Shown: in pieces, positions 1-7,892 of the stretch
Numbering within the stretch: position 1 is the stretch's first letter
Layout of the letters: every line of letters begins with the position of its first letter
NCBI GenBank assembly: GCA_937919165.1
Contig: CALFPO010000054.1
Span: 1-64,000 of the forward strand
Source: an uncultured Bacillota bacterium
GTDB taxonomy: Bacteria; Bacillota_I; Bacilli_A; Erysipelotrichales; Erysipelotrichaceae
Length of the DNA: 64,000 nucleotides
Direction of reading: 5' to 3'
Translations under genes and position numbers: made by a program
Notes under the pieces: generated by a model
What the model saw: the letters and a program-made list of their open reading frames with translations, nothing else
Told to the model about the DNA's origin: nothing
Database searches by the model: none

Positions 1-334
1 CTACCTTTTTGAAAGCATACGGATCAAACACAAAAGGAACATTCCTTAAGTTTGGCTGCATAGCGCGCCCTCCGCACATATTGGCCATTTGATGACCGAC
101 TTTCATTTTTCCATCGCCATGTGTACGTTTGCCGTTGCCACACCATAGATCGATTGTTATATTTGTGTCGTTTGGTGTTTTCATCCATATTCCTGTACAG
201 CCTAGCCACCACATTGCAACGTTTCCAAGCTCTACCTTTTCATTTTCAATGTCCTCCACAAGCCAGGTTCACCATTCTGGAAAGGTCTTGTTTATCCATT
301 CTTCTCTTGAATAACCTTTCATTATTTCTGTCAT
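1..334 (-). pseudogene. ulaG: L-ascorbate-6-phosphate lactonase UlaG, 5' part, interrupted by in-frame TGA
   Basis: Reading from the ATG at 334 (ribosome site AAGGAAGGA six bases upstream), the frame gives MTEIMKGYSREEWINKTFPE, then W, TGA at 271-269, and continues TWLVEDIENEKVELG, AMWWLGCTGIW, LWCGNGKRTHG and VPFVFDPYAFKKV to the window edge. These segments match the N-terminus of UlaG, the metallo-beta-lactamase-fold lactonase that opens L-ascorbate-6-phosphate in the cytoplasm. In known UlaG the residue after FPEW is Gly, so a GGA-to-TGA change explains the stop. About 110 codons are visible; the metal-binding HxHxDH motif lies beyond the edge. Other genes here end at TGA, so recoding is unlikely. 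Either the gene is broken, translation restarts downstream, or the base is a sequencing error. Confidence 0.8.
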
Positions 335-440
335 ATTCTGTCCTTCCTTATTTCTCTTCAATTATTACATAATGCTAGCCGTTATCTTTCTGTTGCAGCA
401 ATTATGCACAAATGTCAAAATACATCTTTATTCAATATCC

Positions 441-483
441 TTTTTTAAAAAAGGATGCTCCTTTCATTTAAAGAAACATCCTT
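441..483 (-). terminator. Rho-independent terminator of the rnfC/rnfDG operon
   Basis: A stem AAGGATG/CATCCTT (451-457 with 477-483) lies downstream of the minus-strand stop at 518. It is followed on the minus strand by a T-rich stretch. Confidence 0.7.
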
Positions 484-517
484 GATCTAAATTATATATA
501 TCTGAATGGTCTAGCTT

Positions 518-1951
518 CTATTTTGCAGCCTGCAATGCTGCAGCTACTGCAGCAATCAATGACTTGGAAGTCATGGTTGCGCCAGAGTATGCGTCAATCT
601 CGGAGTTGATATCTTTGCCGACGAAGTCATTCAGATAGCCTTCATCATTGATGCACATATCGCCGACACCCTGAGTATCGTTGAATGCTACAACCTTGAC
701 TGACTTAACCTTGCCGCCTTCGATCTCGATATCGAATTCGTTTGTTCCGTGATAGCCGACTGCACTTACGTGGTAGATGTTTCCATCAACGGTAACCTGA
801 GCCTTGTTTTCAGGATATTCGCCAGAGAATGGGAACATTTCTACAGCAGCTGAAGGAGATCCTTCTTCCTTGTTGTTTCTGTCGATTATTGCGCCGTTCT
901 CTTTCGAGATGCCTGCAAAGGCTGTGAATCCGATAGCCAGAACAAGCGACAGGATGACGAGAATGATGTTTCTCTTTTCAACCTTAAGCTGCTTGTTGAT
1001 GAAGAGCCTGTCGATCAATAAGGCCAACACATTGACGATGATGATGGAAATCACTGCACCCTCTGGATAGCCTGTGAAGAAACGGCAGAATTGGGTGATG
1101 ATTGAAGCTGCTGCTGCATACATAATCTTGCCTGTCCTGCTTGTAGGGGCAGTTACAGGGTCTGTCAGCATGAATACGCCGGCAAAGGCAACACCACCAG
1201 CTGCGACTACAGCAAGCGGATAGGCAAACGATATGCCCTTAACTAAAGCAACGATGGATGCTCCCACAAACATCGTTCCAAGATATGTAGCTGGAATTAC
1301 CCAGTCGATGACATTCATGATGGCCAATACGGCACCTACAGCCAGAATGATGACCGTGCAGGTTTCGCCCATGGCGCCAAAGTATGTTCCAACCAGCACT
1401 GAATCAAGTCCACCATAGGCATTGAGCACACGAAGCAATGTAGATGAATCGGTAACCCAATTCAGGATAGAGAGCCTTGTGGTGATGGTTGGCTGAGCAA
1501 TGCCATCAAAGCTATAAACTCCGGCAAAAAGCAGAAGAACCAGGATTCTGCCAAGGGCAGCTGGATTCAGGATGTTCTTGCCGAAGCCGCCAAACAGCAT
1601 CTTGCCGGCAGCTACCGCTACAGCTGTAGCTATTGCCACAACATATGGCTTAGTGTTGACTGGAACCGTCAGCACTAGAATCAAAGGTGTAATGAGTGGG
1701 AACGAAGAAGCAAGATGCTTCTTGATGTTCTTCTTGAAGATCAGTGCAAAGATTACTTCAATCGCAACTGATACAGCAATTGCGACAGCAAGCAGAATCA
1801 GACCATTGGTCAGAAACTGTGTGCCATAGCGCGATGCATTGTATAAGCCAAATGCCAACACTACAAGCAAGCCGATCATCAGCTTCAGCATGATGCTCTT
1901 GGTGTCCTGCTTGTTTCTGATAAATGGGGCTTTACGAACGGTATAATTCAT
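518..1951 (-). CDS. RnfD-type membrane protein fused to an RnfG-like FMN-binding domain
   Basis: A 477-residue protein. Residues ~20-350 are an NqrB/RnfD-type integral membrane domain with many hydrophobic helices and the family segments KNILNPAALGR, GAMGETC and FMLTDPVTAPTS. The last ~100 residues are a periplasm-type FMN_bind domain ending in SGATMTSKS; the Thr at 459 is the expected covalent FMN site. In canonical RnfD/NqrB an SGAT motif also flavinylates the membrane domain just before the GETS segment. Here that place reads VTDSSTLL, so this attachment site is missing. The start lies one base after the rnfC stop and uses its GGGGGAAAA as ribosome site. It is the last gene of a six-gene operon. 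Likely role: moving electrons from RnfC across the membrane to the outer flavin. Direction and acceptor are unknown, and no ApbE flavin transferase is in the window. Confidence 0.85.
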   Translation of the reverse strand: MNYTVRKAPFIRNKQDTKSIMLKLMIGLLVVLAFGLYNASRYGTQFLTNGLILLAVAIAVSVAIEVIFALIFKKNIKKHLASSFPLITPLILVLTVPVNTKPYVVAIATAVAVAAGKMLFGGFGKNILNPAALGRILVLLLFAGVYSFDGIAQPTITTRLSILNWVTDSSTLLRVLNAYGGLDSVLVGTYFGAMGETCTVIILAVGAVLAIMNVIDWVIPATYLGTMFVGASIVALVKGISFAYPLAVVAAGGVAFAGVFMLTDPVTAPTSRTGKIMYAAAASIITQFCRFFTGYPEGAVISIIIVNVLALLIDRLFINKQLKVEKRNIILVILSLVLAIGFTAFAGISKENGAIIDRNNKEEGSPSAAVEMFPFSGEYPENKAQVTVDGNIYHVSAVGYHGTNEFDIEIEGGKVKSVKVVAFNDTQGVGDMCINDEGYLNDFVGKDINSEIDAYSGATMTSKSLIAAVAAALQAAK

Positions 1952-1952
1952 C

Positions 1953-3224
1953 TTATTTTCCCCCTCTCACTAAGGCTTTTGCCTGTCTCATCTTTTCGGT
2001 CAGATGGATGCGGCTTGGGCAGGTATATGAGCACAGTCCGCATTCTACACAATCCATTACTTCAAGCTTCTTCAGCATCTCGACGTTTCCTTTTTCAAGA
2101 GCCTTATTGACGATAGCTGGCTGCAATGAACTTGGACAGTTCCTCAGACATGCGCCACAGTTCAGGCAAGCAATCTCTTCATATTCGCTATCTTCAAACA
2201 GCGATACGGCATTGACGATAGAGGTAATCGATATTTCATCAGACTCTACGCTATTGCCCATCATTGGACCGCCCAATACCAGATTGCTGTTAGGATTCTT
2301 GACGCCGCCACATGCTTCAATCAATTCCTTTACAGGGGTACCGATGCGGCATCTGATGTTTGCAGGATTGCTGATGTTGTCTCCTGAAACTGTAACGATC
2401 TTCTGATATGATGGATATCCGTTTGTTGCGGCATAAGCCAAAGCGATAGCGCTTGATGCGTTGGATACGATTGCTCCAACTTCAATTGGAAGCTTGTCAT
2501 ATCTCTTCTTCAGCACTTCATATACCAAAGTTCTTTCCCATCCCATTGGATAGACATCATTCAGTGCCTTGACTTCAATATCTTTGCTGTCGAAGAGGCC
2601 ATTCAGCTTGGTGATCAATTCGCCATGGGTCTTCTTGATGCCGATGCAGCATTTCTTGGCATTCGATGCCTTAAGCATCAGCTCAACACCGAGCTTGAAC
2701 AGTTCAATGTTCTCTTCGATGTTGGTGATATCAGAAGTGATGTAAGGTTCACATTCTACTGCATTGATGATCAATGTTTCACATTTGTCGGTCTGATACT
2801 TTAGATATGAAGGGAATCCGGCACCGCCCTGTCCCAGCAGACCGATCTTCTTCATGAAGTCGATGATCTCTTCCTTGGTGGAATTGAGGTCTATCTTGCC
2901 GATATCCTTTTTGTCGTCCTTGTGGTCATTCTTGATCACTACACAATCAGCTTCCTGATGATTAGTCGCAAGCTTCTTCTTGATCTCAACCACTTCACCG
3001 CTGCATGAGCTGTAGATTGGCACATAGAAACGATCGTCTCTTAATCCCAAGAGATCGCCGATCTTGACCTTGTCGCCCTTCTTGACCCTGCATTCAGCCG
3101 TGTGGCTTCCCACATTCATGGAAACCTCTACGATATCGCTGTCTATGCAGATGAGGTCTTTCTTTTCTGTCAGATCCTTATGGCCATTGATATGCAGATG
3201 CATTGGTCCTATAGTAAACGCCAT
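1953..3224 (-). CDS. rnfC: RnfC-type NADH-binding iron-sulfur subunit
   Basis: A 423-residue soluble protein of normal RnfC length. An N-terminal barrel-like domain precedes the NADH/FMN-binding segment LLGQGGAGFPSYLK (Nqo1/RnfC type). A SLBB-like region follows, and the C-terminus carries two 4Fe-4S motifs, CLNCGACLRNC (from residue 353) and CVECGLCSYTC (from residue 392). Family knowledge: RnfC takes electrons from NADH, or delivers them to NAD+, on the cytoplasmic face. The genes for RnfA, B, E and a separate RnfG are absent next to it; its only Rnf-type partner is the RnfD-FMN fusion one base downstream. The start has a strong ribosome site (AGGGGGAAAG). It probably forms a reduced Rnf-like complex with that fusion and not a full ion-pumping ferredoxin:NAD oxidoreductase. 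Confidence 0.9.
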   Translation of the reverse strand: MAFTIGPMHLHINGHKDLTEKKDLICIDSDIVEVSMNVGSHTAECRVKKGDKVKIGDLLGLRDDRFYVPIYSSCSGEVVEIKKKLATNHQEADCVVIKNDHKDDKKDIGKIDLNSTKEEIIDFMKKIGLLGQGGAGFPSYLKYQTDKCETLIINAVECEPYITSDITNIEENIELFKLGVELMLKASNAKKCCIGIKKTHGELITKLNGLFDSKDIEVKALNDVYPMGWERTLVYEVLKKRYDKLPIEVGAIVSNASSAIALAYAATNGYPSYQKIVTVSGDNISNPANIRCRIGTPVKELIEACGGVKNPNSNLVLGGPMMGNSVESDEISITSIVNAVSLFEDSEYEEIACLNCGACLRNCPSSLQPAIVNKALEKGNVEMLKKLEVMDCVECGLCSYTCPSRIHLTEKMRQAKALVRGGK

Positions 3225-3237
3225 AATTCTTTCCCCC

Positions 3238-3723
3238 TTAATGTCTGAATCTTCTTATGACTAGTTCGCTTATGTATCCCGTAATGGTACCGGCAACAAG
3301 CGACACGATAATTAACATTGGAAGCAAAGCCGCTATCCTGACTTGTCTATAAAGATAGACAACAGCCAGCAGCTGTCCGATGGAATGGAAGATAGCCGAT
3401 ATCATCGAAGTGAATCTTATGGAACAATTCAGTTTATCCATTACGATGATGGCCACGCTTGAAAGAAACAATCCACTCGCAGGTATCCAGAAAGATACAC
3501 CGAATATCGTTCCCTTCAGCAGATTGCCGACAGTCAGCCTCACAAAGGCAACCATCAGCATTTCCTTTATGGAAAACAGCTTAAGCGACACCAATGAAAT
3601 GATGTTTGCAAGACCAAACCTGATGCCGAACCCGACAGGCGGTATGAACAGATTCTCGATGATGTTTATCACTACGGCCAAAGAAGCCAGTACTGCAACA
3701 TATATATAATTTCTATTCTTCAT
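3238..3723 (-). CDS. Gx-transporter / heptaprenyl diphosphate synthase component I family membrane protein
   Basis: A 161-residue protein with about five hydrophobic helices. The N-terminal pattern (AVVINIIENLFIPP, FGIRFGLANIISL, NLLKGTIFG) is that of the PF07456 family, often labelled heptaprenyl diphosphate synthase component I or Gx transporter. Members resemble the substrate-binding subunits of ECF transporters and commonly sit beside NusG_II and FMN-binding proteins. The start overlaps the end of the NusG_II gene by 11 bases, so the two are translationally coupled; rnfC follows 13 bases later. From context it probably imports or positions a cofactor precursor such as a flavin or quinone head group for the electron-transfer proteins. 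That role is inference; the substrate is unknown. Confidence 0.75.
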   Translation of the reverse strand: MKNRNYIYVAVLASLAVVINIIENLFIPPVGFGIRFGLANIISLVSLKLFSIKEMLMVAFVRLTVGNLLKGTIFGVSFWIPASGLFLSSVAIIVMDKLNCSIRFTSMISAIFHSIGQLLAVVYLYRQVRIAALLPMLIIVSLVAGTITGYISELVIRRFRH

Positions 3724-4045
3724 CTATTTTTACCACGATGTTGTTCGGCAGACAGATGATCGGTACAGGATTATCCAAGGATATCCATCCTGTATGGACA
3801 CATATCTGATTGGGACATTCGACATCATAGGCCCTGACTCTTCCGTCCTTGACCTCGACATTGAAGTGTCCATAATCTCCTTCAAAGGAATAGCTGTTGT
3901 CTTCGTTGATGTCGAAGCTCTTCAGCAGGTCCTTTCCCTTATATACCGATACGCTTGTCTCTTCTCTGGTGATGCGGTTGTACAGATACAAAGCTCCCGC
4001 CAGCAGGACAATGATCAGGATAATCAGATACTCTCTCTTCTTCAT
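3713..4045 (-). CDS. NusG domain II-containing membrane-anchored protein
   Basis: About 110 residues: an N-terminal membrane segment (YLIILIIVLLAGALYLY) and an extracytoplasmic beta-rich domain with CPNQICVHTGWIS and PIICLPN, the signature of stand-alone NusG_II proteins (PF07009). I place the start at 4045 with GGAAG just upstream. An in-frame ATG further up at 4102 would run through a transcription hairpin and has no ribosome site. The two cysteines in CPNQIC suggest a metal, redox or disulfide role, but the family has no assigned function. Its neighbours (Gx transporter, RnfC, RnfD-FMN) tie it to membrane electron transfer. Confidence 0.75.
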   Translation of the reverse strand: MKKREYLIILIIVLLAGALYLYNRITREETSVSVYKGKDLLKSFDINEDNSYSFEGDYGHFNVEVKDGRVRAYDVECPNQICVHTGWISLDNPVPIICLPNNIVVKIDEE

Positions 4046-4063
4046 TGGTCTTCCAATATAAAC

Positions 4064-4096
4064 AAAGACCGAAATAAGAGGCTTATTTCGATCTTT
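4064..4096 (-). terminator. Internal hairpin between the lipoprotein genes and the NusG_II gene
   Basis: A long stem (CGAAATAAG with CTTATTTCG, extended by AAAGA/TCTTT around one mismatch) stands between the rhodanese stop (4119) and the NusG_II start (4045). A moderately T-rich stretch follows on the minus strand. It may act as a partial terminator or RNA processing site, setting lipoprotein output above that of the membrane complex. Confidence 0.6.
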
Positions 4097-4118
4097 GTGC
4101 AATTTGATTTTTTGAAGC

Positions 4119-4793
4119 TTATTGAGCTAATGTCAAGCCTTCGAATGAGTATGTAGCGTTGATTGTAAGCTCAGCGTTGTCTGTAACGTATGGAGCCAAT
4201 TCTGGGCTAGTGTACTGTCCCATACCACCAACGTTGTAGATCTTAGTCATATCATAGCCTAACTTCTCAAGAAGAGTCATGCACTGTGATACACGGCCGC
4301 CTGACTGGCACATTAAGAAGATAGTCTTGTCAGTTGGGAACATTGCATGGATAAGATCCAATGATTCCTTGTATGTTGCAACTGGTTCAGCTGGTGATCC
4401 GCTGTAAAGCTGTGGAAGATCAGCACCGTTTGCATCAGCATTGAAGATAGCTGCGAAGTAAGGGATGCATTCGAAGTTCTTGAGGTGCTTCTTAGCATAG
4501 TCAGCATAGTCTCTCAAGTCGATGTATACAACATTGTCTAATCCTAACCAATCCTGGAGGTTGGTAGCGTTAACTGATGAACAATCTGCTGCATAAGATG
4601 TAAGTTCACAAGCTACTGGATCAGCGTCCTTAGAAGGAACGAAAGTCTTGCTTGTATCGCGAGGTTCAGGAATTGAATCTTCTCTTGTTACAACTGGCTC
4701 TGGTTCTGGTGTAGGTTCTGGTGTGCTGCTGCTGCATCCAACGATAGCGAATAACATTGAAGCAGCCAACAAGATGCTTAATAATTTTTTCAT
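4119..4793 (-). CDS. Rhodanese-domain lipoprotein
   Basis: A 224-residue exported protein. The signal peptide ends in the lipobox AIVGC, followed by a Ser/Pro/Glu-rich linker and a rhodanese-like domain (VVYIDLRDYADYAKKHLKNF; active loop CQSGGRV; VGGMGQY). The Cys in CQSGGRV is the expected persulfide-carrying residue, so the domain looks catalytically competent. It would sit on the outer face of the membrane and may handle sulfane sulfur or act as a redox sensor. The ribosome site AAAGGAGA is clear. It follows the first lipoprotein gene by 12 bases and precedes the electron-transfer genes, suggesting an extracytoplasmic redox partner. The true substrate is unknown. Confidence 0.85.
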   Translation of the reverse strand: MKKLLSILLAASMLFAIVGCSSSTPEPTPEPEPVVTREDSIPEPRDTSKTFVPSKDADPVACELTSYAADCSSVNATNLQDWLGLDNVVYIDLRDYADYAKKHLKNFECIPYFAAIFNADANGADLPQLYSGSPAEPVATYKESLDLIHAMFPTDKTIFLMCQSGGRVSQCMTLLEKLGYDMTKIYNVGGMGQYTSPELAPYVTDNAELTINATYSFEGLTLAQ

Positions 4794-4805
4794 TTTATTC
4801 TCCTT

Positions 4806-5540
4806 TTATCCAGCAAAGTAGGAATCTGTTCCGTGATATTCAAAGAGTGCATTCAACATCAGGATGATGTTGTTTGTTGAGACTGATGATCCATCAAATG
4901 TATCAAGCGTCAGATTGCTTCTTCCTTCGCCGGCTGAGTAGTCTGCAGCATCAATGTCTTCTACAACCGACAAGGTCTTGATGTATCTATAGTCTTTGTC
5001 AAAGAAGAACGGAATGTATTCCTCTTTTATCTGAGCGTAAGTATTTCCGGCTGGAGTAGGATCGGAATCTCCCCAGAATCCGGCATTGTAGTGATCGTTC
5101 GAATCTCTGTCGAATGACAGGAAACGGATGGTCGAATCTTCTATATTCTTGCTGTCAGGAAGGGTCAGCTCAACATAGGCAGTCTGCCAATAGTTGACAT
5201 CAGCGCTTCGGCATGTGCAAGAGATATAGGTTATCTGGTACTTGATGTAGTTTCTTGCCTTGTACTTGAAGTTTACGAAAGCGTAGAATTCATCAATTTC
5301 ACGAGGTCCATTGATGTGGGTGATAGGGATTACCGCAACGACATTGGCCTTTGAGCCTTCGCCTAGGTTAGCTGATGTGTTCAGCCAATCGTTGATATTG
5401 TCGAGACTCAGAAGGGCACAGCCAGCCTCTGATCCTCCCTCAGGAGCCAATTCTCCCTCAGTGGCAACATCAGCGCCGGTGCATCCGGTACATGTAAACA
5501 GTGTGCATATCAGCAACAAAAACAAAACAAGTTTCTTCAT
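4806..5540 (-). CDS. Hypothetical lipoprotein, first gene of the electron-transfer operon
   Basis: About 244 residues. The start at 5540 follows GAAGGTG; an upstream in-frame ATG at 5573 lies within the promoter and is rejected. The N-terminus MKKLVLFLLLICTLFTCTGC is a lipoprotein signal with lipobox CTGC. The mature part has no family I recognise. It contains an ISCTCRSADVNYWQ segment with two close cysteines and a run of aromatic beta-type strands, and ends FEYHGTDSYFAG. Co-transcription with a rhodanese lipoprotein and Rnf-like proteins suggests a substrate- or cofactor-binding role on the cell surface. This is context inference only. Confidence 0.7.
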   Translation of the reverse strand: MKKLVLFLLLICTLFTCTGCTGADVATEGELAPEGGSEAGCALLSLDNINDWLNTSANLGEGSKANVVAVIPITHINGPREIDEFYAFVNFKYKARNYIKYQITYISCTCRSADVNYWQTAYVELTLPDSKNIEDSTIRFLSFDRDSNDHYNAGFWGDSDPTPAGNTYAQIKEEYIPFFFDKDYRYIKTLSVVEDIDAADYSAGEGRSNLTLDTFDGSSVSTNNIILMLNALFEYHGTDSYFAG

Positions 5541-5562
5541 AATTTCACCTTCATTAGATAAT

Positions 5563-5591
5563 ATTATATACAATTGATAATAATTTCACAA
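5563..5591 (-). promoter_or_regulatory. SigA-type promoter of the six-gene lipoprotein/Rnf-like operon
   Basis: On the minus strand, TTGTGA (-35, 5591-5586) and TATAAT (-10, 5568-5563) are separated by 17 bases. The first start codon is at 5540. Confidence 0.75.
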
Positions 5592-5625
5592 TTATTTTTC
5601 ACATTTTTGTCACATTTATTTTTAC

Positions 5626-5651
5626 AACAAAAAAGGCCCATCTTGGGCCTT
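5626..5651 (-). terminator. Terminator of the deoC-eamA-flavin reductase operon
   Basis: Perfect 8-bp stem AAGGCCCA/TGGGCCTT with a 3-base loop, followed on the minus strand by six or more T residues, just after the stop at 5661. Confidence 0.9.
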
Positions 5652-5660
5652 GATCGTATT

Positions 5661-6221
5661 CTATCTGGTGAGGTTCTTGTAGTCCTTGTAGGCCTCTCCT
5701 ACCTTTTCTCCAATCTTGTTGTATGTATGATTCAAACCATCATAGATTATCGGATGAAACTTCTCCAGATCGACTTTTCCGTCGCTTGTGACACCTTCAT
5801 CGACAGAGACGTTGAGGATGTCCGCAAACAGATGTCCAGTATCCTTGTCGTATGATTTCAATCGGCATTCTAGCGCTACAGGAAGCTCATTGAACAGCGG
5901 AGCATCGACCTTGCTGGCTTTGGCTGATGTGAATCCGCATTTTTCAACTTTCTCTTTCTCATCGTTTCCTGACACCATGCCAACATAGTCGCATTCATTG
6001 TGTTTTTCTGCTGTAGCGAATGCTACGGTGAAATCTTTTCTCTTCAGTATATTCTTGGTTGTCCTATGGCTTTCAGACAGGCATATCATGATTTCGTTTG
6101 TGTCCGATACGCCACCCCAGGCAGCCGTCATGGCATTGCAGGTATCATCATCGTTGTATGTGCCGATGACAAGCACAGGTTCAGGATATACTAGCGATTT
6201 TGGTCCGAGATCTATTCTCAT
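5661..6221 (-). CDS. Flavin reductase-like FMN-binding protein (flavoredoxin family)
   Basis: A 186-residue cytoplasmic protein that opens with DLGPKSLVYPEPVLVIGTYN and continues NAMTAAWGGVSDTNEIMICLSESHRTTKNIL, the FMN-binding split-barrel pattern of the flavin reductase/flavoredoxin family. Members bind FMN non-covalently and pass electrons from NAD(P)H or ferredoxin-type donors to varied acceptors. It is the last gene of a three-gene operon with deoC and a DMT-type exporter (12-base gap), ending at a strong terminator. The partner and natural substrate are not evident from the sequence. Confidence 0.85.
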   Translation of the reverse strand: MRIDLGPKSLVYPEPVLVIGTYNDDDTCNAMTAAWGGVSDTNEIMICLSESHRTTKNILKRKDFTVAFATAEKHNECDYVGMVSGNDEKEKVEKCGFTSAKASKVDAPLFNELPVALECRLKSYDKDTGHLFADILNVSVDEGVTSDGKVDLEKFHPIIYDGLNHTYNKIGEKVGEAYKDYKNLTR

Positions 6222-6233
6222 TCCTTTTCCTCC

Positions 6234-7064
6234 TTATTCGGCAAGCAAGATGCCGATGAATATAAGTGCACAGCCAATTAGCTCCTTGATTGATAGCACC
6301 TGATGCAGGAAGATCCACCCAAACAGGGCACCAAACACCGATTCAAAGCTCATCAGCAATGATGCAAGAGCCGGCTCAATATCTCTCTGGTATCTGTTCT
6401 GGATAAGCTGCGACAAGGTTCCGGCAATAAGCGCTACATAAACCAGAAGATACCAGACGCCTTTCATCTGCACAAGCGATGGCTTTTCGAATGTGACCAT
6501 GACGATGGTCGAAAGGATCGTAGCCGATATCTGCTGCACAATCGTGAACGATATGATGTCGACGTCGCTTATGTATCTGTCGATGATGATTATCATCAAC
6601 GCAAAGCACATTGCTCCGCCAAACAGAATCACATCACCTATTCTTATTGTGAAGCCATCCTTTACGCACAGAAGATACATGCCCAAAAGGGCTATCATAA
6701 CTGCCAGCCAGACTCTCTTTCTTGGTTTTCTGCCGATGAGAAGGCCCATGATTGGCACAAGCACTATATATAAGGAAATTATGAAACTAGCATTTGCTGC
6801 CGATGAAAGCTCTATGCCTTTCTGCTGGAACAATGATCCGAAGAACGCAATCACGCCAATGATTGATCCGGAAACGATGGTTTTCCTGTCAAATCTTGAT
6901 CCGTTTTTGATGGCCAGAGGTATTAGCAGCAAGCCTCCGACATTCTTGAAGAAGACCACAGTAAAGGTTCCAAGTTCTCCCAGTATATTCTGAACCACAT
7001 ATGAAAGGCCCCAGAATACGGCAGCCATCAGCAGCATCATGCTTCCGATTGTTTTCTTGTTCAT
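6234..7064 (-). CDS. EamA/DMT-family membrane transporter
   Basis: A 276-residue protein with about ten hydrophobic helices in two EamA repeats. The first begins AAVFWGLSYVVQNILG with a downstream FFKNVGGLLLIP; the second has GGAMCFALMIIIIDRY and ends FESVFGALFGWIFLHQ. DMT proteins move metabolites or drugs across the membrane; the substrate cannot be read from sequence. The ATG overlaps the deoC stop in an ATGA arrangement, so translation is coupled. With deoC upstream, an exporter linked to nucleoside or sugar metabolism is possible but unproven. Confidence 0.85.
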   Translation of the reverse strand: MNKKTIGSMMLLMAAVFWGLSYVVQNILGELGTFTVVFFKNVGGLLLIPLAIKNGSRFDRKTIVSGSIIGVIAFFGSLFQQKGIELSSAANASFIISLYIVLVPIMGLLIGRKPRKRVWLAVMIALLGMYLLCVKDGFTIRIGDVILFGGAMCFALMIIIIDRYISDVDIISFTIVQQISATILSTIVMVTFEKPSLVQMKGVWYLLVYVALIAGTLSQLIQNRYQRDIEPALASLLMSFESVFGALFGWIFLHQVLSIKELIGCALIFIGILLAE

Positions 7065-7747
7065 ATGCTGTCTTTCTCTATCATCTTGCGGTATCCATCA
7101 ACAATGACTGGACCAGCTGATGTTCCTAGACGTGATGCGCCAGCTTCAATGAACTTCAAGGCATCATCGATGTTTCTGATGCCTCCGGCAGCCTTGACTT
7201 TTATCCTGTCGCCGACACATTCCTTCATCAGGTTCACATCTTCAAGGGTAGCTCCACCTGTACCGAAACCGGTAGATGTCTTTATGTAGTCAGGAAGAAC
7301 CTTCAGCGCAATCTCGCATAGCTTGCGCTTTTCATCGTCCTCCAGATAGCAGTTCTCAAAGATTACCTTGCAAGGTATTCCGTATCTGTGACAGATTTCA
7401 ACCATGCGTTTCATCTCGTCTTCAATGTAGTCGTATTCCTTTGATTTCAGCTTTCCGACATTCACGACATAATCGATCTCTCCCGATCCCTTCTTTATGG
7501 CGTCCTCAGCCTCGAAGACCTTTGTCTCGATGGTGCTCTGTCCCAAAGGGAAACCGATGGCAGCTCCGCAAAGGACATCGCTTCCTTCCAGATATTTTCT
7601 GCATTGTTCAACCGGTGCGCCATTGATGGCTACCATCTTGAAGTTATATCTCTTTGCTTCCTCACAGAAGCTCTTGAAGTCATCGTCTGTTGCGTATGCC
7701 TTCAGCAATGTCTGATCTATCATCTTTGCCAATTCTTCAGCTGTCAT
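7061..7747 (-). CDS. deoC: Deoxyribose-phosphate aldolase
   Basis: A 228-residue TIM-barrel aldolase that splits 2-deoxy-D-ribose 5-phosphate into glyceraldehyde 3-phosphate and acetaldehyde, the last step of deoxynucleoside catabolism. Family residues are present: DQTLLK near the N-terminus, the Schiff-base Lys in IKTSTGFGTGGAT (residue 156) and the second catalytic Lys in VKAAGGIRN (residue 185). I place the start at 7747, after AGAAGG with seven bases of spacing; an ATG eight codons upstream (7771) lacks a ribosome site. No other deo genes are beside it. It heads an operon with a DMT transporter and a flavoredoxin-like protein. Confidence 0.93.
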   Translation of the reverse strand: MTAEELAKMIDQTLLKAYATDDDFKSFCEEAKRYNFKMVAINGAPVEQCRKYLEGSDVLCGAAIGFPLGQSTIETKVFEAEDAIKKGSGEIDYVVNVGKLKSKEYDYIEDEMKRMVEICHRYGIPCKVIFENCYLEDDEKRKLCEIALKVLPDYIKTSTGFGTGGATLEDVNLMKECVGDRIKVKAAGGIRNIDDALKFIEAGASRLGTSAGPVIVDGYRKMIEKDSI

Positions 7748-7892
7748 ATGGATACCTTCTTTCAACATCATTATTATAGCCCAAACATGAACACCTTTTT
7801 GGCTTCATGGCGTGGCGCCAACACAGGAAGTAACGTTTATGTAATATCAGGTGTTAATATGCGACAAAATTGCTGAAAGGAGGATGCTTGCC

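Noticed and set aside
269..271. TGA in ulaG as selenocysteine or a reassigned codon
   Set aside because: UlaG has Gly at this position and is not a selenoprotein family, no SECIS-like hairpin was seen, and many genes here (for example at 11136 and 33765) end at TGA.
518..3224. A complete ion-pumping Rnf complex
   Set aside because: Only RnfC and an RnfD-FMN fusion are present; RnfA, B and E genes are absent from the operon and the window.
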